The position numbers were made by a program, and so were the translations under genes. Below are positions 1 through 5,522 of a stretch of 5,937 bases of DNA, one piece after another. The stretch comes from Burkholderiales bacterium (lineage in GTDB: Bacteria; Pseudomonadota; Gammaproteobacteria; Burkholderiales; Burkholderiaceae_C): positions 1 through 5,937 of the forward strand of contig JANXTP010000241.1 in assembly GCA_025352345.1 (NCBI GenBank). The letters run 5' to 3'. The number at the start of each line of letters is the position of its first letter. Position 1 is the stretch's first letter. The notes beneath the pieces are model-generated. The model was given only the letters and a program-made list of their open reading frames with translations. It made no database searches and was not told the origin of the DNA.

Positions 1-82
1 CGAGTGGCCGAAGGTGCTCCCCTGCTAAGGGAGTATGTGGGCAAAACCTGCATCGAGGGTTCGAATCCCTCCGGCTCCGCCA
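1..82 (+). tRNA. tRNA-Ser (anticodon GCU), 5' end cut by the window edge
   Basis: Decodes AGC/AGU serine codons. The anticodon stem is CTCCC (17-21) paired with GGGAG (29-33), and the loop CTGCTAA carries anticodon GCT at 24-26. A long class II variable arm (34-54) forms a 6-bp stem with two wobble pairs around a CAAAA loop, as expected for tRNA-Ser. The T arm is GAGGG / TTCGAAT / CCCTC (55-71). The 3' acceptor strand is CGGCTCC (72-78), followed by discriminator G79 and an encoded CCA (80-82). The window starts inside the D arm, so about 11 bases (the 5' acceptor strand and start of the D stem) are missing. tRNA-Ser genes are common integration targets, and the nearest gene downstream is a site-specific recombinase, facing the tRNA. 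Confidence 0.96.
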
Positions 83-91
83 GCAAGTCTG

Positions 92-116
92 AGCCCTCCC
101 TCGTGGAGGGCTTTTT
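92..116 (+). terminator. Intrinsic terminator of the tRNA-Ser gene
   Basis: A perfect 8-bp stem, AGCCCTCC (92-99) with GGAGGGCT (105-112), closes a 5-base loop. The T run at 112-116 and then CTTA follow. It starts 10 bases after the tRNA CCA, so it most likely ends the tRNA transcript. No other tRNA is seen between them. Confidence 0.9.
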
Positions 117-272
117 CTTACCTGAGCCCCGGACAGTGCGGGCCTGCAGGCGGCGCCGAATTCTCTGTTCAGCCATCACGCGCTGAATTGCGACTTGATG
201 GTCGCCAAACGGCCGTCCAGTCTCAGTCGCTCATTTCGCCGGTGCGACTTTGTCGAGCGATGACACACCCCC

Positions 273-298
273 AAGGACAAGGCCCGCTGTCGCGGGCC
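273..298 (-). terminator. Terminator-like hairpin after the recombinase gene
   Basis: On the minus strand a perfect 7-bp GC stem (GGCCCGC / GCGGGCC, 281-287 with 292-298) closes a 4-base loop and is followed by TTGTCCTT. It begins 28 bases after the recombinase stop codon. The T tract is interrupted by G and CC, so termination may be weak. The stem itself is clear. The rest of the gap between it and the tRNA terminator shows only short imperfect inverted repeats. Confidence 0.55.
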
Positions 299-325
299 CA
301 GATGTCGGGTAGATCGCGTAGCCGA

Positions 326-2023
326 TCAGACGTTGGCCATACCGAGCAACACCCGCTGGTCCGCCCAGGCCACTGGCAGCGGCCCCATCTTGATCAAGCG
401 GTCGGCCGTCACCTCCATTGGCTGCTCACCCCGCACGATGGCGTGGACAATGTCGGGTGCCAGAAAGGCCAGATGGATCACCCGGATCACATAGCCCGCA
501 CTGGCAAACTGCTCCTGCTGTGCAATCGCCTGCGCGCTGTCGCAGCGTCCTGAACTCAATCGCTCGAACCAGTCATGCGCCTTCGAGATCATGGCCACCA
601 GCTTCGCATCCACTTCGCGCCTTGTTGATTCACCTCCAGGCCTCACGATCAAGCGCACAGCCATCCCGCAGCGTTTCAACTGCACAGGTACCTCGATCAT
701 GTGGAGTTCTTCATCGTCGCCGGGGGCTACCGCTGTTGCCGACCAGATCGCTTCGATACGCACCTCAATCGCGATCGAGTCCTTGCGCACCGTGATGCGT
801 TTGACCAGCCGCGTCAGTACCTCGATCTTCTGCGAGGCCATCGCCGTTTCCAGCAATGCACCGGCGGCCGCAGCCGCATGCAATCGGCGTTGCGCTGGAC
901 CAGCGTCCACTGACCCCCTCATCGCCATCACCCGTGCTCGATCCTTCAGAAACCCCGAGACCGCTTCCACCACCGCCGTCTCCAACTCCGTCGCAGGTAG
1001 CCGCATCGCACTCGTAGCGTCGTCAGCTTCTGCGCTTCCCTGATCGATGTAATACCGATACCGCCGCACCCCCTTCTGCGCATGCGAGGGTGTCAGCCGA
1101 TGCCCCTGTTCATCGAACACCAGCCCGGTTAGCAAGCTCGGATGCGCTGAATTCGCGCGTACCCGATGCCCCTGCCGGTTCGCCATCAACTGCGCCTGCA
1201 CCGCCTCCCAAAGTTCAGGTTTTACGATCGCCCAATGCTGCCCCTCAAACACTTCATCCTTGTGCACGATTTGCCCGATGTAGACCGGGTTCGATAGGAT
1301 CCGGTACAGGTGCCCTCGGCTGAAGGGTCGACCACCCGCAGCACCTTCCCGCCGCGTGACCCGCGCAGGTGTGACCCACCTGCGCCGGTTCACCTCCGCC
1401 ACCAGCGCACTGACACAGCCCAGTTCCAAGTACAGCCGGTAAAGCTCCCGCACCATCTCAGCGCGGGGCTCATCAATCGTCAGACTGCGCTGGTTAGCAT
1501 CGAGCCCAGGCACGTACCCAATCGGCGCTAGCCCACCCATCCACAACCCCTTGCGCTTTGACGCAGCGATCTTGTCGCGGATCCGCTCCCCGGTCACCTC
1601 CCGCTCGAACTGCGCGAACGACAGCAGCACATTCAGCGTCAATCGACCCATCGACGAAGTCGTGTTGAACTGCTGCGTGACCGACACGAAACTAACGCCG
1701 TGTGCGTCGAACAATTCGACCATCTTCGCGAAGTCCGCCAGTGACCTTGTGAGTCGATCGATCTTGTAGACCAGGATGATCCGCACCCGACCCAGTGCCA
1801 CATCCGCCAGCAGCCGACGCAAGCCAGGTCGCTCCACGTTCCCACCCGAGAACCCGCCGTCATCGTAGGCACCGAGAACACTCCAGCCCTGCGTCTTCTG
1901 ACTCAGCACAAATGCCTCGCAGGCTTCACGCTGCGCATCCAGCGAATTGAAGCCTTGCTCCAGACCATCCTCAGATGATTTGCGGGTGTAGATCGCGCAG
2001 GGAAGGGCAGGGACTTTCGTCAT
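326..2023 (-). CDS. Large serine recombinase (resolvase/invertase family), 565 aa
   Basis: Site-specific DNA recombinase that would cut and rejoin DNA through a covalent phosphoserine link. The N-terminal resolvase domain (about residues 8-155) has the Y12-x-R14-x-S16 motif, with S16 the likely nucleophile, and the KIDRLTR motif at 88-93. The linker GERIRDKIAASKRKG leads into a Recombinase (PF07508-like) DNA-binding domain (about 166-285). The following segment, where many relatives carry a four-cysteine zinc ribbon, shows no CxxC pair here. Near the C terminus (about 495-530) a helix-turn-helix-like stretch ends in the family motif LAFLAPDIV. The protein looks full length with no frameshift. 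I start it at ATG 2023, not the longer open frame back to 2164, because this ATG forms an ATGA overlap with the DUF2924 stop and the homology-like region begins just after it. Third gene of the DUF3489-DUF2924-recombinase operon. It may move the element that carries it or act on another site; neither att site nor partner can be seen. Confidence 0.95.
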   Translation of the reverse strand: MTKVPALPCAIYTRKSSEDGLEQGFNSLDAQREACEAFVLSQKTQGWSVLGAYDDGGFSGGNVERPGLRRLLADVALGRVRIILVYKIDRLTRSLADFAKMVELFDAHGVSFVSVTQQFNTTSSMGRLTLNVLLSFAQFEREVTGERIRDKIAASKRKGLWMGGLAPIGYVPGLDANQRSLTIDEPRAEMVRELYRLYLELGCVSALVAEVNRRRWVTPARVTRREGAAGGRPFSRGHLYRILSNPVYIGQIVHKDEVFEGQHWAIVKPELWEAVQAQLMANRQGHRVRANSAHPSLLTGLVFDEQGHRLTPSHAQKGVRRYRYYIDQGSAEADDATSAMRLPATELETAVVEAVSGFLKDRARVMAMRGSVDAGPAQRRLHAAAAAGALLETAMASQKIEVLTRLVKRITVRKDSIAIEVRIEAIWSATAVAPGDDEELHMIEVPVQLKRCGMAVRLIVRPGGESTRREVDAKLVAMISKAHDWFERLSSGRCDSAQAIAQQEQFASAGYVIRVIHLAFLAPDIVHAIVRGEQPMEVTADRLIKMGPLPVAWADQRVLLGMANV

Positions 2024-2424
2024 GATCGCAACCCAAAGAACAGAGGGCCGGACCAGGCGGTGCCGGTGATCTCGCGCGAGATCGCGGTCAGGCTGCGCCA
2101 GGTCCGGCCCGCATATTCGAAGCCAGAGGAAAGAACTGTCACGTGGTGCGTCTGACCCTGCCATTCGCGCAGCAGCCGCGTCCCTGGTGACAACGTCACC
2201 GTATGCGCAGCGCCAGCAGTCGAATGACGCAGGCTGCGCACCAACCGATCAGCTCGACCGGCGCCAGCAATCGCTTCCATCTGGAGACGCCACGCCAGCG
2301 CACCGCGCAGCAGCCCAACCTGGGCATGACGCGGGGCAGGGTGGTTGAACACTACTGCCCAGCGTTCGACCAGCCCCACCCTATCGAGGGCGGCCAACTC
2401 GGCGAGCGAGTCAGTCACGTTCAT
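2020..2424 (-). CDS. DUF2924 family protein, 134 aa
   Basis: Small protein of unknown function that matches the DUF2924 family from memory. The N-terminal part (about 1-70) is predicted helical and basic, with an ELAALDR start and a WRLQ segment. The C-terminal part (about 80-134) has the family hallmarks GTRLLREW, then SGFEYAGRTWRSL (100-112), SREITG and WSGPLFFGL (125-132). The start at ATG 2424 overlaps the DUF3489 stop as ATGA, and its own stop overlaps the recombinase start in the same way. All three proteins are therefore probably made by coupled translation. DUF2924 genes sit directly upstream of serine recombinases in many proteobacterial genomes. An accessory DNA-binding or directionality role for the recombinase is a reasonable guess but not shown by the sequence. 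Confidence 0.9.
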   Translation of the reverse strand: MNVTDSLAELAALDRVGLVERWAVVFNHPAPRHAQVGLLRGALAWRLQMEAIAGAGRADRLVRSLRHSTAGAAHTVTLSPGTRLLREWQGQTHHVTVLSSGFEYAGRTWRSLTAISREITGTAWSGPLFFGLRS

Positions 2425-2813
2425 GCGCCGACTGAGCCGATGATGCGGTAGCGGCGAACCTCCGACCCGGCCGCATCGCACACCACTTTCAAACCGAGCC
2501 GCTTGCGCAGCACACCGCTTATCGCGCCGCGCACCGTGTGAGCTTGCCAGCCGGTGAGATTCATCATCTGCTCGAGCGTCGCACCCTGCGCAGCATTCAG
2601 CATCGAGATCAAGCGGGCCTGCTTGCTCGTCCCGACCGGATCGGCAGGAGCGCGTTGGGCGATGGGTAGAGCCACACCCACCTTGGCGCGGCTGCGACGC
2701 ACTTTCTTCACCGGTGCCACCGCCGCTGGCGCATCAATCTGCTTCGTGGACTTGGTCTTTGTTGCTGCGACCTTGATCGCCGCGGTCTTCGAGGCTGTTG
2801 TGTTTGCCTTCAT
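2421..2813 (-). CDS. DUF3489 family protein, small winged-helix-like, 130 aa
   Basis: First gene of the recombinase operon. Residues 1-60 form a low-complexity tail rich in Ala, Lys and Thr, with a basic patch KKVRRSRAK (36-44), typical of a flexible nucleic-acid-binding extension. Residues 62-125 match the DUF3489 core: SKQARLISML, then a helix-turn-helix-like stretch through TLEQMMNLTGWQAHTVRGAISG and the LRKRLGL and YRI segments, which resemble a winged helix. The start at ATG 2813 is chosen because an AGGAG ribosome binding site lies 7 bases upstream. The frame is open further upstream to GTG 2879, but that extension runs through a hairpin and ribosome binding site. By position it may be the DNA-binding partner or regulator of the recombinase, which is inference. 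Confidence 0.9.
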   Translation of the reverse strand: MKANTTASKTAAIKVAATKTKSTKQIDAPAAVAPVKKVRRSRAKVGVALPIAQRAPADPVGTSKQARLISMLNAAQGATLEQMMNLTGWQAHTVRGAISGVLRKRLGLKVVCDAAGSEVRRYRIIGSVGA

Positions 2814-2820
2814 AGAGCTT

Positions 2821-2825
2821 CTCCT
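2821..2825 (-). promoter_or_regulatory. Ribosome binding site of the DUF3489 gene
   Basis: The minus strand reads AGGAG here, 7 bases before ATG 2813. It decides the start of the first gene of the operon, since the two downstream genes depend on ATGA overlaps rather than on strong sites of their own. Confidence 0.85.
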
Positions 2826-2859
2826 GGTGTCCACCGCGACCTTCGCGGCGGTGCACCAG
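2824..2859 (-). promoter_or_regulatory. Leader stem-loop next to the ribosome binding site
   Basis: An outer stem CTGGTG (2824-2829) with CACCAG (2854-2859) encloses an inner perfect stem CCGCG (2834-2838) with CGCGG (2844-2848) and a 5-base loop. Small bulges lie between them, giving about 13 pairs. On the minus strand the downstream arm ends in the first bases of the AGGAG site, so folding could limit ribosome access to the DUF3489 gene. As DNA the same inverted repeat could be an operator or a recombinase binding site. The structure is visible; its role is inference. Confidence 0.5.
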
Positions 2860-2886
2860 TAACGCTCTGTGCGGCACACACATCAA
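2858..2886 (-). promoter_or_regulatory. Weak candidate promoter of the recombinase operon
   Basis: On the minus strand TTGATG (2886-2881) and GTTACT (2863-2858) are separated by 17 bases. They match the sigma-70 consensus at 4 of 6 and 3 of 6 positions. The -10 box touches the leader inverted repeat. This is the best pair I found just upstream of the operon, but matches this weak occur by chance. Confidence 0.22.
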
Positions 2887-3551
2887 GTCATTTGTGGAGG
2901 TATCTGCCTGAGATGCCGCGGGTGCGGGACGTTTACCAACTGCTGCATATTTGCTGCGCACGCTTGAGTGGCGGTAATGCAGCGGTTGCCGCCAGTCGCG
3001 GCCGCGGGGTCAACTTAAGGCGCCGGCCGCATTGCAGTCATAGCGTTTCAAATGGCGGCTACAGACGGACGCTCGGTCTTGCGGCTGGAGCCAACGCACT
3101 TCTCACGATCGCATGCCGACGGTACGCGAACAGCAGCTTTGCCCGGAAGCTATGGCAGCTTTCAACTCATTGCTGGCATAGAGCGGTCACTCGTAACCCT
3201 AGGGCGACAGTCTGCGACCGGTCTAAAACGGACGGCCCCATCTTAAAGCGCTGCTATTCAGCGGTGGATGGCTTTCGCAGCCAAATGCTGAACAAACGCT
3301 TATCGCCATCAAACGATAGCTGGCCATAACAAACGTGCGGTACCTCGATCCGTTTTTGGCTTGCGCCGCGCCGTCAGCTCTGCATCTTGGCTGAACGATC
3401 CTAGTCATTCAAGACTTGGTGGGCAGCGACAGCTTAAGACTGATAGCGGGCGTTCGTTGATGGAACCTCAATCGTCAGCTTCCGCCGAGAGCTGACCATC
3501 GAGAAAGGCAGAGAGCTAAATGCCTATCGTGCCAGGCTATCCGGCGGAGGA
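2887..3551. other. About 660-bp region without a convincing gene
   Basis: This gap separates the recombinase operon from the peptidase cluster. Sampled lines run at about 50-55% GC against about 65% in the recombinase. A 145-codon plus-strand frame (2892-3329) is open, but it has no good ribosome binding site, its composition is rich in Arg, Cys and Ser, and I recognise no domain. The octamer GCAGCTTT occurs twice, 22 bases apart (3133-3140 and 3155-3162), and there is a 7-bp inverted repeat at 3474-3496. It resembles decayed accessory DNA. The promoter of the recombinase operon must lie at or beyond its left edge. Confidence 0.6.
3474..3496. repeat. 7-bp perfect inverted repeat downstream of the fusion gene
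   Basis: GTCAGCT (3474-3480) pairs with AGCTGAC (3490-3496) across a 9-base loop. It lies 56 bases after the stop of the cyclodeaminase-peptidase gene. On the minus strand no T tract follows, so I do not call it an intrinsic terminator. It is the only clear hairpin close to the end of that cluster. Confidence 0.4.
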
Positions 3552-4943
3552 TCAAAACGCTACGAGGTCAAGCTCTTCCAGCCGGATTGCAAGTGCTTCT
3601 TCGGAGACACGAAACTGGGTTGCCAACGGAACCAGTTGGCGACCTGCATAGTGATTCAGCCCCGCGAGTTGGCGGCTGAGATCACGCAACCGCGAAAACT
3701 TGGCGCGAGCTTCTTCAAGGCGAAATCCCCCCATGTTGAACGCGGTGTCGTCATCCAATATCAAAGGCGCTGCACCGAAGCTCGCTGCAAACCGCTCCCT
3801 GGTCAAATTGGGCGGCATAAGAAAGAACGTGGCGAACTTGTCCGCTTCTCTTTCCCTCGGCTCTCTCGACACGACAACGCCGCCCTTGGGACGATCACGA
3901 TGCGCGCCGTTCATGCCCGGATGCAATACGGCATGTCCGAGCTCGTGCGCCGCGGTGAATAGGATTTCGTCGTCCGGAAACTGCCTGGATAGTCTGACCC
4001 GACCCACGTTCGCCTCGAACAGGCCCGCAACCTCAAAGTGGCCCGATGGCGACTGGAATGAGCCGAGCGTGTCATCGACCGCGCAAGAGTACCCGAGCAG
4101 GCGCAAAGCCTTCTCCGGATCGAATGTCGCCAGCGGATCGTTCGGTGCGTCCTTCCACAATTTCGCCCGATTACGCCATAGCTGGTTCTGCAGTTTGCGG
4201 GCGACCTCCAGTATCTGGTCGTCGGAATACGAGTCGCGCACTGCGAACTTGAAGTTACCGGAGAGATCATTCCCTTTTGCCTGCTTGAGGTCGGCGATGC
4301 GCAGTGCGCCAATTCGCTCTCCGGCCGCTGCGTGTGCGGCCCTTAGGCGCTCGCGAACTTCGTCGCATCGCGTGCGTTGATGGCGCGCCCAGGAAGTGCC
4401 ATTGAACGATTTGAGGTTCAAGTTGACGATAAAGACAGCTGAATTCGCTCCCGCGAACGCTGAGCTTAAGCCTGCACCCGAATCGCCGCGAGCTCCCTCA
4501 AACCCACGATCAAAAATCAAAATCGCGTGGGTCATCAGGTCCAGACACGTCTCCGCGATTCGAAGTGGAATGTCCGTCGCTAGCTTCAACTGCTCCTTCG
4601 CATCTTCCTCCAATGACTCGAATGCCGGCGTGCCCTTCGCCCTGTCCCTTGCGGTGCGCGAAGCAAATACCGCGTCGAAGGCCGCGGCGTCGTCCTGAAA
4701 GAGAGCGCTAAGCGCGGGGTAAATCCGCTCCTGGATGTCATGAAGAGCATTGCGGATCGCGTCGTGATGCTGTTGATACTTCGGCCGGCTAAGCGTTAAG
4801 GTGCCTACGGTGGCGAGCAGCTTTGCCGCAAGTAGCCCCATAAGGGCAGCCGCGCTTCCGGAGCCAGGCACGTGCCCGCCCTTGCCGAACTTGTCGAGCA
4901 AGACGTTGGCCTTGAGGTCGAGGAGGTTGGAATGGGAGCCCAT
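3552..4943 (-). CDS. Cyclodeaminase-like (FTCD_C) domain fused to an ImmA/IrrE-family metallopeptidase, 463 aa
   Basis: Two-domain protein. Residues about 10-205 resemble the cyclodeaminase/cyclohydrolase fold (formiminotransferase-cyclodeaminase C-terminal family). They carry a Gly/Ser loop GHVPGSGSAAAL (23-34, the usual PGGGS-type motif), a long helical middle with an acidic QDDAAAFDAV stretch, and D154-SGAG followed by VNLNLKS near 173-179. Enzymes of this family convert 5-formimino-tetrahydrofolate to 5,10-methenyl-tetrahydrofolate plus ammonia. Residues about 240-463 form an M78 (COG2856) peptidase domain: KALRLLGY, FEVAGLFE, zinc motif H333-ELG-H337 with E334, third-ligand region REREADKFATFFLMP (363-377), and the C-terminal VSEEALAIRLEEL typical of ImmA. 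No signal peptide or membrane segment is seen, so it is probably cytoplasmic. The start is ATG 4943, because an in-frame TAG immediately precedes it. The nearest purine-rich site, GAGGA, is 15 bases upstream, which is distant. Third and last visible gene of the cluster. The folate domain may bind a ligand rather than catalyse. The PGSGS variant leaves activity open. Confidence 0.88.
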   Translation of the reverse strand: MGSHSNLLDLKANVLLDKFGKGGHVPGSGSAAALMGLLAAKLLATVGTLTLSRPKYQQHHDAIRNALHDIQERIYPALSALFQDDAAAFDAVFASRTARDRAKGTPAFESLEEDAKEQLKLATDIPLRIAETCLDLMTHAILIFDRGFEGARGDSGAGLSSAFAGANSAVFIVNLNLKSFNGTSWARHQRTRCDEVRERLRAAHAAAGERIGALRIADLKQAKGNDLSGNFKFAVRDSYSDDQILEVARKLQNQLWRNRAKLWKDAPNDPLATFDPEKALRLLGYSCAVDDTLGSFQSPSGHFEVAGLFEANVGRVRLSRQFPDDEILFTAAHELGHAVLHPGMNGAHRDRPKGGVVVSREPREREADKFATFFLMPPNLTRERFAASFGAAPLILDDDTAFNMGGFRLEEARAKFSRLRDLSRQLAGLNHYAGRQLVPLATQFRVSEEALAIRLEELDLVAF

Positions 4944-5013
4944 CTACGGAACGCATTGTCCTCAATTCTTGGTGCCCGTCATTGCTTGTAAGCTGCAGCA
5001 AGCGAGCAACGAC

Positions 5014-5499
5014 TCAGGCGGCTTTCCGTCCCTTCAGCGGTAGCTGCAGCTCTTCCACGTCCAGCGTGAAGTCGAGCGGTACCTGGATCGGCTGCATCGC
5101 GGGGCTTTTGCTGTTGTAGACGTCTACGTCCATCCTGAGCTGATAGCAGTCACCGACGATTTGCTGGCGACGTTGCGCGAAGGACCGAACGAAGTGATCC
5201 CGCGGAGCGTGCTCATCGTCCATGTCCGCCCAGAGCGACATCGTCCGGTCACCCCTCTTGAAGCGGACGGCGTGCTTGGCCCGGTAGCGCTGCCCGTCGG
5301 CGTTGGTCCTGTACTCCTCGCGGAAGAACTGCGAGATGTCGGAAGCAATGGCGTCGACCACCGTTCGCACGCTGGGCTTGTGCAGGCCACACTGATACGC
5401 CCACTCGGCTACGGCGTGCGGGTCGAGCAAGCCGTCGCCTCCCATCTCGACCTGGTAGCGCTCGATGTAGGCCTTGACCTGGTTTCCATAAGCAGACAT
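5014..5499 (-). CDS. Unrecognised 161-aa protein between two M78 peptidase genes
   Basis: I do not recognise a named family. The protein is soluble-looking with no signal peptide or membrane segment. Features include a helical N terminus (YGNQVKAYIERYQ), DPHAVAEWAY (26-35) followed by LHKPSVRTVVDAIASDI, a basic middle (RYRAKHAVRFKRG, 71-83), the conserved-looking SLWADMDDE (88-96) and FAQRRQQIVGDCYQL, and a beta-rich tail ending in a basic GRKAA. The DPHAVAEWAY-LHKPS part could be a small helical domain that reads a partner. I start it at ATG 5499, with GAGAG 5 bases upstream. A GTG at 5544 would give 15 more residues and overlap the peptidase gene. It begins 23 bases after the upstream peptidase stop and ends 70 bases before the fusion gene, so an operon is likely. 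It may be a partner, substrate or adaptor of the peptidases, which is inference. Confidence 0.8.
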   Translation of the reverse strand: MSAYGNQVKAYIERYQVEMGGDGLLDPHAVAEWAYQCGLHKPSVRTVVDAIASDISQFFREEYRTNADGQRYRAKHAVRFKRGDRTMSLWADMDDEHAPRDHFVRSFAQRRQQIVGDCYQLRMDVDVYNSKSPAMQPIQVPLDFTLDVEELQLPLKGRKAA

Positions 5500-5522
5500 G
5501 TCGACTCTCAACGTTTTGCTAG

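Noticed and set aside
418..1043. Plus-strand open frames opposite the recombinase
   Set aside because: GC-rich antisense shadows of a clearly real minus-strand gene; low-complexity Ser, Pro and Ala content.
2024..2164. 47-residue N-terminal extension of the recombinase frame
   Set aside because: It lies inside the DUF2924 gene, lacks recombinase-like sequence, and ATG 2023 has the ATGA overlap.
2734..2883. 50-codon minus-strand frame starting at ATG 2883 and overlapping the DUF3489 start
   Set aside because: It runs through the leader hairpin and the ribosome binding site into the DUF3489 gene in another frame; no ribosome binding site of its own is apparent. A leader peptide cannot be excluded, but nothing supports it.
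2892..3329. 145-codon plus-strand open frame
   Set aside because: No ribosome binding site, unnatural composition rich in Arg, Cys and Ser, and no recognisable domain; best treated as chance or decayed sequence.
3700..4380. 226-codon plus-strand open frame opposite the cyclodeaminase-peptidase fusion
   Set aside because: Antisense to a gene with clear motifs; Ser/Arg-rich translation with no domain.
4789..4956. Alternative out-of-frame ATG at 4956 just after GAGGA, ahead of the fusion gene
   Set aside because: The purine-rich site is only 2 bases from this ATG, and the frame gives a Pro/Arg-rich translation opposed to the clear FTCD_C-like frame.
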